NCBI GenBank assembly: GCA_010094045.1
Contig: ML986613.1
Span: 62,001-126,000 of the forward strand
Origin: Lojkania enalia
Taxonomy: Eukaryota > Ascomycota > Dothideomycetes > Pleosporales
DNA length: 64,000 nt
Reading direction: 5' to 3'
Shown here: positions 31,193-44,047 of the stretch, one piece after another
Position numbering within the stretch: position 1 is the stretch's first letter
How the letters are laid out: each line of letters starts with the position of its first letter
Notes under the pieces: model-generated
Databases searched by the model: none
What the model saw: only the letters and a program-made list of their open reading frames with translations
Told to the model about the DNA's origin: nothing
Translations under genes and position numbers: made by a program

Positions 31193-33685
31193 GCCATTGA
31201 AAGGTGTTTTCGCATGTAGACCCGAATAAAAAGCTTAGGCTATTTTAGTTCTGCCAGGATGGACATTCATTTTCATCACTCACGGATTGGGGAATCAGAG
31301 AATTGGAGTAGGGCCAGTGGCTGCACCTGGAGCGACGAACATCCTGCTCGGTGAGGCTTACTAGCATGTAGTGTCATCTTTTCAGTAGGAGGTATTACAC
31401 AAGGATCTTTTCGCTAAGACTATGGTGCAAGGGCTATTGGCTAGTAGATAACTGATCAGTATTCCAATCCTCTTGCTTTCTACTACTTATACTTATAGTG
31501 TATCTGTTGAGCTCGAAGCCGCTCTGACTAGGGGGAAGGCTCCCGCTTGATAGTGTAAGCGAGTTGCTTCTCGGCGATTGCATGACGCTCAGGGAAAACT
31601 AAACGCTCTATTGGCGACGCTCCGCAAATGCTCTGCACCCAGCTTGATGACCGTATCCCCGCATCTACTTAGCAACATGACCCGACCCAATCAATCATTC
31701 TCGAGTTTCCTATAGCTAGCGCTTCAATTTGAGGATTTTGCTGTAGTTCCGCAACAAGTCTTGGTCAGTGCACAAGAAACTAGATGGCTCCGGTAGGTAC
31801 GAGGGCGAAGATTGGGTCGTATGGCCTGAGGTTCACTATATCCGGGCTCTTGGTCGGTTCTCGGCTCAAGATACGCTAGCCTGTAGTGGAGACAATCCGG
31901 TCGACACATAGGAGTGTATGCGCCCCGACGAATGGGAGCAAATGAATTAAGGAGAGAGCTCTCGGTGATTTCGAAAATCTGCCAGTATGATAAAGCCTTG
32001 TTACAGCAACGTAAGCCTGCAACGCCGACGGACGTTACCTTCAGCAGCATCTACCTTACCGATATTCGTTGAGAGTTTGGTTATCAGAATCATCGCCAAA
32101 TACAAGCGATTCGTAACTCCCCTAAAATGCCCCTCCTCATTCTGGACGAGCTCGTCGAAGCTATCTGAGAACTGACGGACCCGGCAGGGGTACCTTTTGC
32201 ACCCAACAGATCCAGACTCATCTAGTCCCCTCCACCAGGTCGCAGGGGCACCACCCTTCACCCACCAAGCTCCCACGTCTAGGAACACGAAGCCTGGCAA
32301 AATGTCCCCACTAGCTAGCTCGCAGCCAAACGACGCAACATGACTTGTCGAGCTTGTCCAGTTCCTGATTAGCCATCTAGGGATTAGCCCGAAGCGTTCC
32401 ATTACATATTCCAACCTCGAATTTTGATCGGCAGGATACCTGCCAACTCGGGGCCGGCCTTGGTTTAAGCTTATCACGCTCACACCACGACACTGCTGAA
32501 TATCCGTCTGGCCACTCAGGTTCGGGAGGATTATCGTTTGGGCGAGCATGACTTCGCGTGCCGTGCACCTGTCGAAGAAAGAGTTATCCCTACCATGCAT
32601 ATTATGTACATACACGAAGCAGTAAGCGCATTGCTATCCTCCTCTTCATCCACTGCTCTCGCGCCCAGTAGTCCCTCGCTGCTCGGGGTCGGTCTCGGAA
32701 GCGCGGGGCTTTTGGTAGCCGAGTCGGCGTCCAAGGCGGCTCGCGGAGAGATGAGCAGCCTCGTCTCCGACCGGCAAGCTTCGGCCACTAAACCGCACTA
32801 GACAAAGCGGGTCAGCGGTCGCGTGCCCCGTGCGTGCTGGTCGCGTGCAGCCCATCATTCACACTTCATTGCATGCTGCAGACAAGGTCTGTATTCCCCG
32901 AGGTTGGCGTCTGCAACAGGGTGGCAAAAGCCACTTTGTCGGCTGCGAAGCTATGCGAATCGCATGTCCCGTCCCCCGTCACGGGTCTTCATTTTGTCGT
33001 TCATCGAATGATAGGCCATTCGTTTCGTTTAGTGGTGCGAGGCGAAAAACCGTCCATGACGTCCCTTTGTCGAATTGGGCCACAGGAATTTCGGAGCGTC
33101 GGCAGAGAAGTAGCGCTTGGCGGCGAAGCAGGATAGGCTGCGAGTGAAGGAATCAAGTAGCGTAGGCAGTGTAGAGCATCACTAGCGACTGCGTCTAGCC
33201 ACATTTCTAATCTCCGCTGTAATCCGCTGACTGTAAATATGTCGTCGATCCGCGGCCCAATGCTACATGACTGTTCACTAAACAGCCTATAGCTTGGCTT
33301 CTTTCTCTCGTCCCCCTGCTCTTCTCGCTCCTGTTACTCCTGCTTCCTTCCCCCGTGTCTCTCTGCTGTTGATACTCTCTCAGAATTGGAAGTCGTTGGC
33401 TAGAAAGACATTAGATAGGAGCAGTGCTGCGCTGTGCCGCTATCCAGGACATAATCAGGACGGCGATACGCGTATCCGACCCGGACGGGGGCTAGGAGCT
33501 ACCCTTGTCTTACCCCACTGAATCCCATCTCACAGACTCAGACAAAAGGGATTTAGGACGCCCGCTTTACGTCCGCGCATCTGCCGCAAAAGCCTCCCCG
33601 CTGCGCCTCGCCTTAAAACCTATTCCTCCTCTTTGCATACTGTATCAAGTATCCTCCTATCCTTCTTGAAGCAGGAAACTAAAAG
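31193..33685. other. Gene-poor stretch with one doubtful open frame
   Basis: 2.5 kb without a convincing gene. The longest frame (32001-32600, minus, 199 aa from its first ATG) includes LEYVMERFGLIPRWLIRNW and FVFLDVGAWWVKGG but matches nothing I know. Long frames also run on the plus strand here (32538-33147), as expected by chance in GC-richer DNA. The last 300 bp before 33686 is C/T-rich promoter-like sequence. Confidence 0.4.
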
Positions 33686-35112
33686 ATGGGTGCCGGAGCT
33701 TTTATAGAGCCTTTGGTGGTGGTGACGCTGCTGTTTGGCGGGACATGGGTGAATCGCAACACGCAGTATCGGATTTTCCAGAGGGGGAGGAGCCCACTGT
33801 CGTCGCCTCGTTCATCGTCGCCTGATTCTCTAGAATCCGGTCGCTCGAGTCCTCGATCCAGTTCCACATTGCTCGACCGCGCGGCCTCGCCCTCGCTCTT
33901 GACGCCCCAGGAACCCAAATGGCGGAAGAGGGAGATTAAAGTCTTGGGTTTCAAGAGGGAGGTTGTCAGTCCGAGTACGCGGAGGTTCCAGGGCTATTTC
34001 TTGTCCAGGTTGTTGATGAAGTTTCCGTTTCTAGTCGAGGCGTGGTACTGGGCTCTGATTTATTGGGTATGTGTTTCCTTATTCCTCGCACTCTCGATAT
34101 AGCCCTAGATGTCTGACGTGAATGGGGTATCTAGGTATACCAACTCGGCCGTGCCTTCAGCGCCGTAACATTAGTCGAAGGCACCGTAAATGTCGCCCGC
34201 CACCACGCCCTCCAGCTCATCCACCTCGAGAAATCCCTTCACATCTTCTACGAGCTCCCTATCCAGCATTGGTTTCTAAAACACCCCTTCCTGATGCATT
34301 GGACGAACCGCATATATTCTTTCATCCATATTCCCGGTACGATTCTATTCCTCGTCTGGCTGTACTATTACACCACAACCCGCAATCGTCTTGATCTACC
34401 CTTTTCCAACAAGCCCGCCGGCGAAGCCGATGGTTCTCCCTCAGGCCCGAAGCTCTATGCTGCCCGTCGCCGCACAATGGCTGTGTGCAACCTAATTGCC
34501 TTCATCGTATTCACTCTCTGGCCCTGCATGCCGCCACGTCTTCTCTCTGACAAAGATGTCCCTGGCAAAATTGGCGAGGAAGCGCGCAGCTACGGCTTCG
34601 TGGACACGGTGCATGGCGCCGAGGGTGAGAGCTCCGTCTGGACGCAGAACAAGTTCTGCAACCAGTACGCTGCCATGCCGTCACTACACTTTGGCTACTC
34701 GCTCCTCATTGGCCTGACCATCATGATGATCCCGCTTGCACCCCGACACCGCCGCTCCCGTACCTTCAGCGTACGTGTGCTAGGGAAGAATATGCGCGCG
34801 CGAATGCCGTCCTCGCGTAGGCTAGCGTGCCTAGTTATCGGCTTTGCGTACCCGATGACAATTCTCATCGCCATCATCGCGACGGCGAATCATTTCATCC
34901 TAGATGCTGTGGCCGGCGCCTGTGTTTGTGGGGTGGCGTGGTCTAGCAACCGGGTGTTGCTCAACTTACTTCCGGTCGAGGATTACTTTCTCTGGCTCGT
35001 GCGGATCCACAAGCCGGAGCGGCGGATTGTTGGGTATGACGGCGATGATGAGGATGACGTGTGGGGAAGGGAGAGAGCCGGGGTTTCGGGGAAGGGGGCA
35101 GTTGTTCGCTGA
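33686..35112 (+). CDS. PAP2-type integral membrane enzyme (IPC-synthase-like)
   Basis: Two exons, 33686-34066 and 34135-35112, give 452 aa. The 68-nt intron (gtatgt, branch ctgacg, acceptor ctag) joins phase 0 (LIYW to VYQLGRAFSA). The phosphatase-type motifs are present: AMPSLHFGYS with His312 and ANHFILDAVAG with His380 and Asp384, which in PAP2 enzymes form and resolve a phospho-histidine. Hydrophobic spans lie at the N-terminus, about 113-127, 190-207, 242-260, 311-328, 358-376 and 381-396. The layout fits the PAP2_3 group that includes inositolphosphorylceramide synthase Aur1 and related lipid phosphotransferases. The substrate cannot be told from sequence. Residues 28-75 form a Ser/Arg-rich disordered loop, and the C-terminus is acidic. 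Confidence 0.85.
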
Positions 35113-35166
35113 TTTTGACGGACTTAATTTTTGATTTGATTTATTCGTGGAGCTTGGAAATAGGGA

Positions 35167-35238
35167 AAAGAAGAAGAAGAAGAAGAAGGAGAAGAGACGA
35201 AGTAATAATAATAATAATAATGATGATGATGATGATGA
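35167..35238. repeat. Composite trinucleotide microsatellite
   Basis: Adjacent tracts of AAG (about 35167-35188), TAA (35203-35220) and TGA (35221-35238) lie just after the PAP2 gene stop, probably in its 3' UTR. Confidence 0.9.
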
Positions 35239-38200
35239 AAGAGCGTTAATGAATGATTCGAGGACTTATTGCATAGGTGGCGTCTTCAAGAGACGAAAGG
35301 AACTTATCTTTTCAGCGGTTGCCGTTGGATAGAGAGGGATGGGGGTTGTTCGAGATACCCGGTGGAACTGATTCTATTCTTTTGCCACAAACGATGGCCA
35401 TTCGTTTTTGTCGAGTATTTAGAGAAGAAATTCCTAGATAATAACATAACTCTCTCCTATCAATACAACACATCTACAAGTTAGTATATAGCCAACCGGG
35501 CATCTGTAGTATGAGCCACACCTGCCAGCAAAACATCAAGCACATGCCTAGATCCGGACATGCGATCATCTTTTATAGTCTCCAAACGTGCTTACAGTTA
35601 TCCCTTTTCCGGACATCCTTGCGATGCAGAGCCAATCTATCTAGCGCCCCCCCCAAATCGCTGTCCAGAGCGACTTCGCACACAAAATCTACCAATCTAC
35701 AATACACTGTATACGAATCCAGAACACCGGAACCAGGACAAGAAACTGCCCCGTTTTTCCGGGCGATGCAAACGAAGGCAGCGTGCTGATCATTCGCCGG
35801 CCCGTTCCGCGCTTGCGTATTCTATACGATTACCCGCATATATCGACGTATGCCATACGATCGAACCATCAGAAGATACTACTGCGAGGCCCGAGGAAGA
35901 GATTAAAGTAATTGAGCAATATCCGAGCGAGGGGCGATGCGGGTTGTTTCTCGATTGAGTATCTAGGCACTGGATCGAGGGATTTCGACGGGTTTGGGGA
36001 TCGGCGAGACGTTGTGAGGCTGAAACGTGCTTCATTTTGACGCCACATGTAGATCTAGGCATCTCTATAAAGGGCCAAATTCACATCTCTACGAGAAGCT
36101 TATTGTATTCTCCATTGCGAGCGAGAGCCGGACTAATAACATCCGGCGATAAGCAGCATTTATATTGGGAGTAATATTTTCCAGGACCCTCTTTTCGAGA
36201 GCACTTGAAGGGCTCAGCCGCGGATTAGTAGCTACGTAAGTAGATAACTGCTAGCGAATACCAGCTCTCGTAATTTTCTATTGCTTCTAGATGATGGTGA
36301 GAAGCAACAACGAGGTGGAAGTTGCAGTGAAGTTCAATACGTAGTTGTTAGTATATCGACTCTGCCTATCCGGGACGTGTAGCGTAGAGCTTAGTTCTTT
36401 TGCGAGACGTTGATTTGTTCGCCAAGTGTGCAGAAATCTCTAGAGCAACGACATAACAAAACCGAGGTATGCTAGAGGATTCTTAGCTTCCTTTCAATCA
36501 TGCTAGTCGTAGTTTTGGATTGGATAATATATTGATCAACGGTGATCTATAGTTGATGAACTACGGATGCTACGTGAATATTTGCTGGTATCATGAATCA
36601 CCAAACTGTACAGTCTCAGAGTGTCAAACTAAGGCCGTCGGAATTAAAACCGGAATCGATATCGGAGTGTACTGGAAGAGCAATTCCGCAATTCGAGTGA
36701 TTCCGAAAGGTGGTGGGAACATGGATATACCGAGTCAGGCCACCGGACATGTCGCGCGACAGGACAATCACATCTTCTGTTCGAAGGCTGATAAATCAGT
36801 CATGATTATGCTAAAGTCAACGTGATCTGTTCAAACATTTCGTAATGCAGTATATCTAGTTAGCCTGACGTCAAGGATGTAACTACCTATACAAGCATCC
36901 GACCATTTCGGGGTCGTTGAGGGCGGGATATAGTAAATTGAGAAAATGCGAACTTTTGGTTTTCACTTGAAACACAGACGTATAAAGTGAAGGAAAGATC
37001 AGTCATTGACTGGTTGAATCGGTCTAATCGTATCAATTCATCTGGATGACGAGAAGACGTAGGTGCTGCTGCATTACATATCCGTTTGAGATGTTCGGTC
37101 GATTTCCATGGAGACTCGACTACCATTCTAGAATATTTTCTTTGAGCGCAAAATCAGACGAGATTATTTCAAAAGGTTGCAATCAAATATCAGAAGAACA
37201 GGTGAATTGTTAATCACCTGATCCAGAAGAAAATCTATATGCATGAGTACCCCTTGTATGCTTGCATCATGGGCTTAGCGAGAGTATTTAAATAATGCGA
37301 CGCCGTTTAGAGTATGGTAGTAGGCGAGCTACAATGCAGATCACACCATGGAAATTATTCCTAAATTGTAGCGCATCAGTCAATTTCACGCACTGCAGAG
37401 CAACGACCCAGCATCTTTTGAGTGGTCAATAAGCTGAAAACTGTGACTTACGGCCCCGGGCCATTAATGACGTGAACAGCAGCCAAATTTCGTACTCCAG
37501 TTTTGAGGAATGCATTGCATGCTAAGTGGTGTCCAACTTTAGCAATGATCGCATGGATCAGTTGGCCGGGAACTGGAAGAAGTAAGGAGTGCAACACCGA
37601 GTCTTTATTGCCTCCAAGTCGATGAGAATTTGTTGGTACTTATGCAGCGTTTGCTAGATTATTTCCCGAACAGGAACTGGCCGCTCCAGCACTAGTGATG
37701 TTTTGGGCAGTAGAACCTTAGACCAACAGGGGCGGGAATTCCGAGATATAAGCGAAGGATCGTGAGATTTTCATCCTGGAGTTGCAATTATTGCGATCCA
37801 ATTGCGTCAGTATTCCGATTCATGCTGATTACACCGTCCAATGCCGCCAGGCATCTCCGATGTGAGTTGGTGAGTTGGTGAGTTTCAGACAAAGACGGCA
37901 CCGTCGGTGGGGACTTGGAGTAAGGGTGTAGATGCGCTTGAGTAAGAGAATCCACATGTTGAGGCTCCAGACCCGGCTGCGCAGGATTCGTCAATATCTG
38001 TTACTCGAGAATAGACCACACCGAGCAAGGCGCACACCAGGGGGGGAAGCCTTCCGCGTAAATTCAGAGCTGGGGGCCACGCAAGTAGACAAGTCAGGCC
38101 ACGGGACGAGACGTGTGCTGGGCATTGGATATAAAAATTTGAGGCATTACCTAACGACGCCGTCTTGGCGAGCAAATTGTGGTCCAGGAACGGACAGCAA

Positions 38201-38756
38201 GGTCCTCGTCCTGCAGCCGGTGGGAGGGAGGCAACATACAGTAGCAAGTGGCAGTTTGGGCGCTGAAGGGCATGATTCCAGGGCGAGAATTAATAATTGA
38301 GAGCCTCCTGGATATGTCGCCGATGCTGCGTGATAGCGAAGCGGGCGGCAGAGAGCTCCGTGGAGATGATGCAGCGATGCCAATATGCGGGGAAGTAGGC
38401 GTCAATGGACGTCAGGAGGCTGCTCTTTCGCGCGTGCAAAACCTGCGGATGCAGCATGCCGGCGCCCTCGCACCCCGGAAAATCCACTCGTGCATCCGCG
38501 CTTGGTAAGGCTAGCATCCATGTTAGCATGATGCTGAGACTACCACTTCTATGCGGCCCGCCGGCGGCGGTGATGGACGACCAAAACGCCCTTCGTCGGC
38601 GAGCATGCTGCAGCGGGGAGAGGCCGCCCCGATACTCCCTTCTACGAATTGATAAGTGTTGCTGGTATGTAGATGCTTAGGGCGCGGACATACGGGCGCT
38701 TTGGGGAGTAGCGCGCTTCGGGGAGCAATCTGCAGCTGAAGAAGAGGCGATGTTGC

Positions 38757-38795
38757 CGCTGCTGCTGTTGTTGTTGTTGTTGTTGTTGTTGTTGT
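38757..38795. repeat. GCT/GTT trinucleotide microsatellite
   Basis: A run of GCT triplets followed by about nine GTT triplets. On the other strand it is (AAC)n; open frames across it are homopolymeric and not taken as genes. Confidence 0.9.
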
Positions 38796-39244
38796 CGTGG
38801 TCGTTGAAGACAGGGCTGGGTAGTCCATCTCAGAATCTGGGTCTCGCTACAGCGCCGGAGGGCGATCACGAGAGTTGGGCGGTCCGTGCGGGCTCCTCCT
38901 GACCCAAAAATTGCTGGCTGGGGCTGCCGGGTCTAGTATAGCGGCTGTCTGGCGTCTGGCGTAAAGGCCTTCGTTCACCGCAGACCAAGCGCTCACAAAG
39001 CCCCAGTCATCAGTTTTCATTATGTACTACCGCACCACTCAGCTGGTTAAAAGCCTGAACAGCCCCGTGCCTGTGATAAAGACGCTCTCAATTTCTGCTC
39101 CTCAGATTATGTCCCTCAAGCTCCTGCTACTTCTCCCCGCACTGAAGCAACACAAGACCAATTCGTAATTTCTTGTTGTTCGTCGTCGACTACCGCACAA
39201 CCCCCCCGCATATTGATATTCGCCACCTCTGCACGCCACACCAT

Positions 39245-39346
39245 ACATCATTGGCTTCGCACAGAATTTCCCTGTCTTCACGTCGTAGCGTAAGGGGTAC
39301 ATCATTGGCTTAGGAGAACATTCCCGTATTTTCACGTCGCCGCCCT
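39245..39346. repeat. Degenerate 54-bp tandem duplication
   Basis: The stretch starting acatcattggctt at 39245 recurs at 39299, and both copies continue to a ttcacgtcg block with a few mismatches. It sits in the 5' leader or promoter of the arrestin gene. Confidence 0.75.
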
Positions 39347-39373
39347 TCCCCAGATTCGCAGCCTTTGTCAGCC

Positions 39374-40702
39374 ATGCCTGGCCGCCTGCTTTCTTCTCTT
39401 GTGCGGGCCGCGCCATCGTCGACCCCCATCGAAGGCGTGAAGTCACAAAACCCGCCCCTCTTCCCACCGCACTATTCGTTCGAGCCCCCAGCCAACCCCA
39501 AGGCAAAGTCGCAAGAGTCGCTCGTCATGGATGCTTTCAAGCGCCACAGCATCGGTTCTCGGCACCACTCCGACAAGAAGAGCCCCAAGGCTGAGCCACA
39601 GAAAGCTGCCACAATGAACATGCAGGTCGAGTCACCCCCAATTCTCTTCTACAACAGCCCGCAGGTATCCTCGGGTGCTCTCTTCTCTGGTCAGCTCAAG
39701 TTGGACGTCAAGGAACCCCATCTCACAGTTGAGAGCTTCGACATGCGGCTGCTGGCTATCGTCATTACCAAGAAGCCAGTGGCGCCACACTGCTCAGAGT
39801 GCTCCACCAAGATCAGCGAAATCCATAAGTGGGAATTCCTCAAAGCGCCTGTATCCCTGCGGTACGGCGAGCACACGTTTCCCTTCAGCCATCTTCTCCC
39901 TGGACACCTCCCGGCAACCACACATGGTGTACTTGCCTCTCTCGATTACTACCTCGATGCAGTAGCGACAACCTCCACAGGCGAGAAGCTCACATATAAG
40001 CGCAACCTCGATGTAAAACGTGCCATATTCCCTGGGAGCGACAAGCATTCTATCCGCATCTTTCCTCCTACCAATCTCACTGCCAGCGTGGTGCTTCCTC
40101 CCGTGGTGCACCCTATTGGAGACTTCCCACTCGAGATGCGCCTTTCCGGAATCGTTTTGAACAAGGCAGACTCACAAACCAGGTGGAGGCTACGCAAGCT
40201 CAACTGGCGCATCGAAGAGATACAGAAGTTTGTTTCCCCTGCTTGCAGCAAACATGCCTCGAAAGTCGGCGGTGAAGGCAAGGGGATTCTCCATGAAGAC
40301 GTCCACGTGATCGGCAGCGACGAAGTCAAGACTGGCTGGAAGACGGACTTTGAACAGGGAAACATCGACGTCGAGTTTCGTGCTGCCTGCGACATGGCGT
40401 TGAAGCCATTGTGCGACATGGAGAGCCCTAATGGCATGGAAGTCAAGCACAACCTTGTTGTGGAGATGGTTGTTGCCGAAGAATGGGCCCCACTCAAGAA
40501 GCTCAATCAGGCGACGCCAACCGGCGCAGCACGCGTCCTCCGAACACAGTTTCATCTCATTGTCACAGAGCGTGCCGGTATGGGAATCTCGTGGGACGAG
40601 GAACAGCCACCAGTATACGAGGACGTCCCTGCTTCTCCCCCTACATATGTTGATGATTACGACGGTGCTCTAAACGATGATGCCGAAACTCTTAATCTCT
40701 GA
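39374..40702 (+). CDS. ldb19: LDB19/Art1-type arrestin-related trafficking adaptor
   Basis: Single-exon 442-aa protein, started at the ATG at 39374. An N-terminal disordered region (about 1-80, with RHSIGSRHH typical of regulated adaptors) precedes the arrestin fold. The LDB19-specific Cys-containing segment APHCSECSTKISEIHKWEFL and the stretch SLRYGEHTFPFSHLLPGHLPATTHG are clear. Two PPxY motifs close together near the C-terminus (PPVY 412-415, PPTY 422-425) would bind the WW domains of a Nedd4/Rsp5-type ubiquitin ligase. Such adaptors bring the ligase to plasma-membrane permeases and trigger their endocytosis in response to nutrients. All expected elements are present. Regulation probably includes phosphorylation of the N-terminal tail, by analogy with yeast Art1. 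Confidence 0.9.
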   Translation: MPGRLLSSLVRAAPSSTPIEGVKSQNPPLFPPHYSFEPPANPKAKSQESLVMDAFKRHSIGSRHHSDKKSPKAEPQKAATMNMQVESPPILFYNSPQVSSGALFSGQLKLDVKEPHLTVESFDMRLLAIVITKKPVAPHCSECSTKISEIHKWEFLKAPVSLRYGEHTFPFSHLLPGHLPATTHGVLASLDYYLDAVATTSTGEKLTYKRNLDVKRAIFPGSDKHSIRIFPPTNLTASVVLPPVVHPIGDFPLEMRLSGIVLNKADSQTRWRLRKLNWRIEEIQKFVSPACSKHASKVGGEGKGILHEDVHVIGSDEVKTGWKTDFEQGNIDVEFRAACDMALKPLCDMESPNGMEVKHNLVVEMVVAEEWAPLKKLNQATPTGAARVLRTQFHLIVTERAGMGISWDEEQPPVYEDVPASPPTYVDDYDGALNDDAETLNL

Positions 40703-42789
40703 TTCGACCATCATGAATTCATCTTCAACGGCCGATCCATCATGAATCTCCTTTCGTTGAAAATTACTTGGATTACGATGACTGGACTGTGGAGGATATA
40801 CCCTTGGTTATTGGTTCGGGATGTATTGATTGCCGATTTGTTTAACGGTACATAATTACTCTGAGATTTGATCATTCAGTTCTTTCGAATTATCACCTAA
40901 TATGGCAAACCAATCTTTGCCCTTCCAGCTTTCAATGAAGTGTTTGATTAGCATGGCGTTATGGTATGGGCTGGATGGCTCGAGTTGAGCACAGCGGAGC
41001 TCCTCCTACCCTTGGGATCCCAGCAGGCGTTGGCGGAAAAGTGGATTTATAGCGATATATTTACATGCGCTGTAGTTGGTGTACTATTGAAATAATCAAA
41101 TTCGACTCAATATTGTCTTTTGTATTTTGAGAGAAAAATATTATTGCCCTGCCCACGCTCATCATATACTATTGTAGTGCTAGATGATGTTTCCTCAATT
41201 CTCACTTAAGCCCTTCCCTACTGCAAGTAGTGGTTATTGGTTGAATGCCGTCTTATGGCGACTCAGGCAGCAATCCATAGGCGGCAGCGAAGCGACAAAC
41301 TAAGCACAGGCTCCTACAGTACATCCTTTTCATGGAAATGCTTAATTCAATTATTTCCAGCTTGGATTTTTCCAGATAAATCTAGCTCGCTGGTCTTGGC
41401 ATTATTCTGGTGCGCATCCTAGCCTTGCGGGCGCGCTTCACATAACATTATGAGCCCAGCCACACGCTTCATTTGTTTTGCCTCATTTCGTTGCCCTCTT
41501 ACCGCCGTAGAAGCCTTCCGGTCAACCAAATGGATTGATGCGAACATCTCCGGGGAGCGTCACACTATGATGGGATTGAAGAAAAAAATGGGTCATGGGT
41601 ATTGGTAGTCATTGCGTAAGGCTATTCTGCTGCTGATCAATTCTTTGTTGGTGTTGAGATACAAACAATAGGATCACGAAAGAGCGTAGACAAATAAAAT
41701 AATTCGCCAACCAATTTTGCTCGTTTCGACCGAGAAGGTAACAGCAAGTGGCCAACCTTCGGAACAGTCTACGCATCCAAGGAAACAGAACATAGACGCA
41801 ATGGCTCCTAGGAACTCTTCGGAGTTCGAGTCACATATATGACGCCCCCCTTTCCTTCGGCATGTCCCGGGGACCTGCACGGGAACTCTCGGAACGCTCT
41901 GGCGTGACTAGTCTCTGACAAAGCCACCCTGAACACAGTGCTGCAACATCCCTAATCGCCATCAAGGAAAAATCTTGACCTTGTAACTACATTTGCAAGA
42001 TGATGAAGCTTTGACGTCGCACTTCCAAGAATTTATTTTGTGGGCCTGTTATTGTTGGGAGACGCGTCTCACACCACTGCGTCGCGACCTTGATGTTTCC
42101 AGCATAGGAGAACGCTTGGATGCGGTGAAGAGAGCCGCAAGAGGCTCGGAAGAATCTTGGGATAGAAAGGGGTCGGCGAATGATACGCTCGATTGGGTCC
42201 ACGACTACATCATTATCTTTGAGGCGGTGAGTTGCAAACTATTTTCCGCATACGGCGAGCTGAGAAGCAGTTGTCGCCCTGCCCTGAACCGCGTCCATCT
42301 CACGATCGCGATACTCCATCACAACATCCGGAAGAGTCATCATGAGACGGCATTCTCGAATCTCGATGGTTGCAACCGTGCCAATACTTGAGGCTCGCAA
42401 ACAAGCTCGAACGGCCCGAAACGTCTAGTCGGGTGATGGCTGTCAAAATCGGAGGCTTTCGAGATGTGGCGCGACCAAGAGATAAGAAGCACGGGCCATC
42501 TTATCAGCGCAAGGGTGTCGTGGCCGGAGTTTTGCTCGACGTTCCAACTACGTGGTATGACTCTCGGGGGGTCGTGCGTAATCGAGTGTATAAAAGGGAA
42601 CGAGGGAAGCGGCGACGTGTTGCCACGGTCAAATCATACAAGCAACTTTAGTGTGGATACCGCTTCTCGAGAATATCCTACACAACTATCTCGTTACATT
42701 GACGCAGCTGAATTAGACCTTAGACTGGATTTTGTAATCCCTCCTTTTTTTTTTTTTTTTTCCCTCTCTGGGCATTTTAGAGGTCCTAT
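40703..42789. other. Intergenic with a possible gene fragment
   Basis: 2.1 kb without a supported gene. One frame at 41995-42391 lacks an ATG but reads FILWACYCWETRLTPLRRD and DVSSIGERLDAVKRAARG. This weakly resembles the helical N-terminal region of fungal C2H2/NACHT-type STAND proteins (the part with tandem LRDxx repeats); it could be a relic. A 19-base stretch at 41515-41533 is identical to 25425-25443. A 17-T tract (42745-42761) lies just upstream of the next gene. Confidence 0.4.
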
Positions 42790-43994
42790 ATGGGCTTTTA
42801 CGGGGAGTCTCCTGTGTTTGTTCGACCCTCATTCCCTGTAATATCTAATACTTCGACGGCTTCGGATTCAACTGCGGCATCAATTGGTCAAACTCCGGCG
42901 CCAAGCTCGCCAACATCTACATCAACATCAATATCGACCTTCGAACCACCGTATCAACCCCTACATAAATCGAGAACATTTTCAAACTCCTCAAGGACTC
43001 GCCCCCAACTACCCCGCTCCCGGTCCTTTGCTGCAAGGAAACGCGCTGAATCCATCTCCGCATTTGCGACTTCTGACCAAGTATGTCGACATATACCCTA
43101 TACTATCAAGCCCCCTTGGTACACGCAAACGCGGCATGGCCTTGCACCTCTCAGCATCCGCATCCCAGCTTCAAATTTCAATCTGCGGAACCGAGCATTC
43201 ATGGAGCAGCATCTGCCCTCCAACCCTCAGGCGCTACACCTCCTACCAAACGCATCCCCGTACCCGCGCTCCGTGTCCTAAATGGCGGTAGCGAAGTCTA
43301 CTCTCAACTACAGTCGCCGCTCTTCCGGCTTCCGCCCGAACTGCGCAACAAAATATACGAAATGCTGCTCTGCCCCGACGCCATCAAGCCCCACGCGCTC
43401 CCGCACTTCCGCCAAGATCTGTCCGTGCGGGGCTTCAACCAAACATGTTCATCCACCATGCTACACCCGGCCATCCTCTCGACGTGCAAGCGGGCAGCCG
43501 AGGAAGCGGAACCGCTGCTCTATGCGCAGAACATCTTCCACGCGCATCCTAGCCTCCTAACCGCCCTCCCACATTTCTCCAGCCCTAGCAAACCGGTCCT
43601 GTACCCGGCCGTTACATCCAAGATCCGCCGGTGGCAGGTCACCCTGCGCCTAGACACGGACCCCCGATTTTCCTACGACGACGCCGCGAAGTCGTTTTCT
43701 GGGGCCGAATACCTTGAGATCCGCGTCTGGCAAAGCCAATTCGAGGCCGCGGACTGGGGCGTCCTGAAGCTCTTCGCCGGGGTCCGGGGTGTGGGTGTCG
43801 CGCGCGTGGGTGGCAGTATCGATGGGGAAATAGCTAGGGCGCTGGAGCGCTGCATGATGAAAACTGCAGGCGACGAGGCAGACATGGATCTCTGCGCTTG
43901 CATGGAGAGGACGGAGATGCTGTGCGGGCGGTGCTATAAGAAAGTTGATTTTGGGGGAAGAGTTAATGAGTGGTTTAATAGGCAGAGTATCTAG
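42790..43994 (+). CDS. F-box-like / DUF7730-like protein
   Basis: Two exons, 42790-43080 and 43155-43994, give 376 aa. The 74-nt intron (gtatgt ... cctctcag) joins phase 0, merging the Ser/Thr-rich first exon (AFATSDQ) to HPHPSFKFQ. The N-terminal 130 residues are low-complexity and probably disordered. The central segment FRLPPELRNKIYEMLLCPD is the signature start of the fungal F-box-like/DUF7730 group, followed by HPAILSTCKRAAEEAEPLLYAQN, the usual second helix pair. The C-terminus has a CxC-x14-CGRC cluster (CACMERTEMLCGRC) that may bind zinc. Function is unknown; F-box-like proteins usually supply substrate specificity for ubiquitination. The ATG lies 28 nt after the poly-T tract. Confidence 0.72.
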
Positions 43995-44010
43995 TGAATT
44001 TCTGCGGATA

Positions 44011-44047
<37 letters not shown>

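Larger units (their letters stand above)
35113..39373. other. Long non-coding stretch
   Basis: 4.3 kb without a supported gene. Small open frames (for example 36556-36825, 89 aa with five cysteines and no signal peptide; 37885-38247; 38523-38828) have no recognised product, and several only translate microsatellites. The region holds three simple repeats and, near its end, a degenerate 54-bp tandem duplication upstream of the arrestin gene. Confidence 0.5.

Noticed and set aside
32001..32615. 204-codon minus-strand open frame
   Set aside because: It begins with GTG, its first ATG is five codons in, long frames also run on the opposite strand, and nothing in it is recognised.
38523..38869. 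Open frames with poly-Thr or poly-Gln
   Set aside because: They only translate a trinucleotide microsatellite and have no other protein-like sequence.
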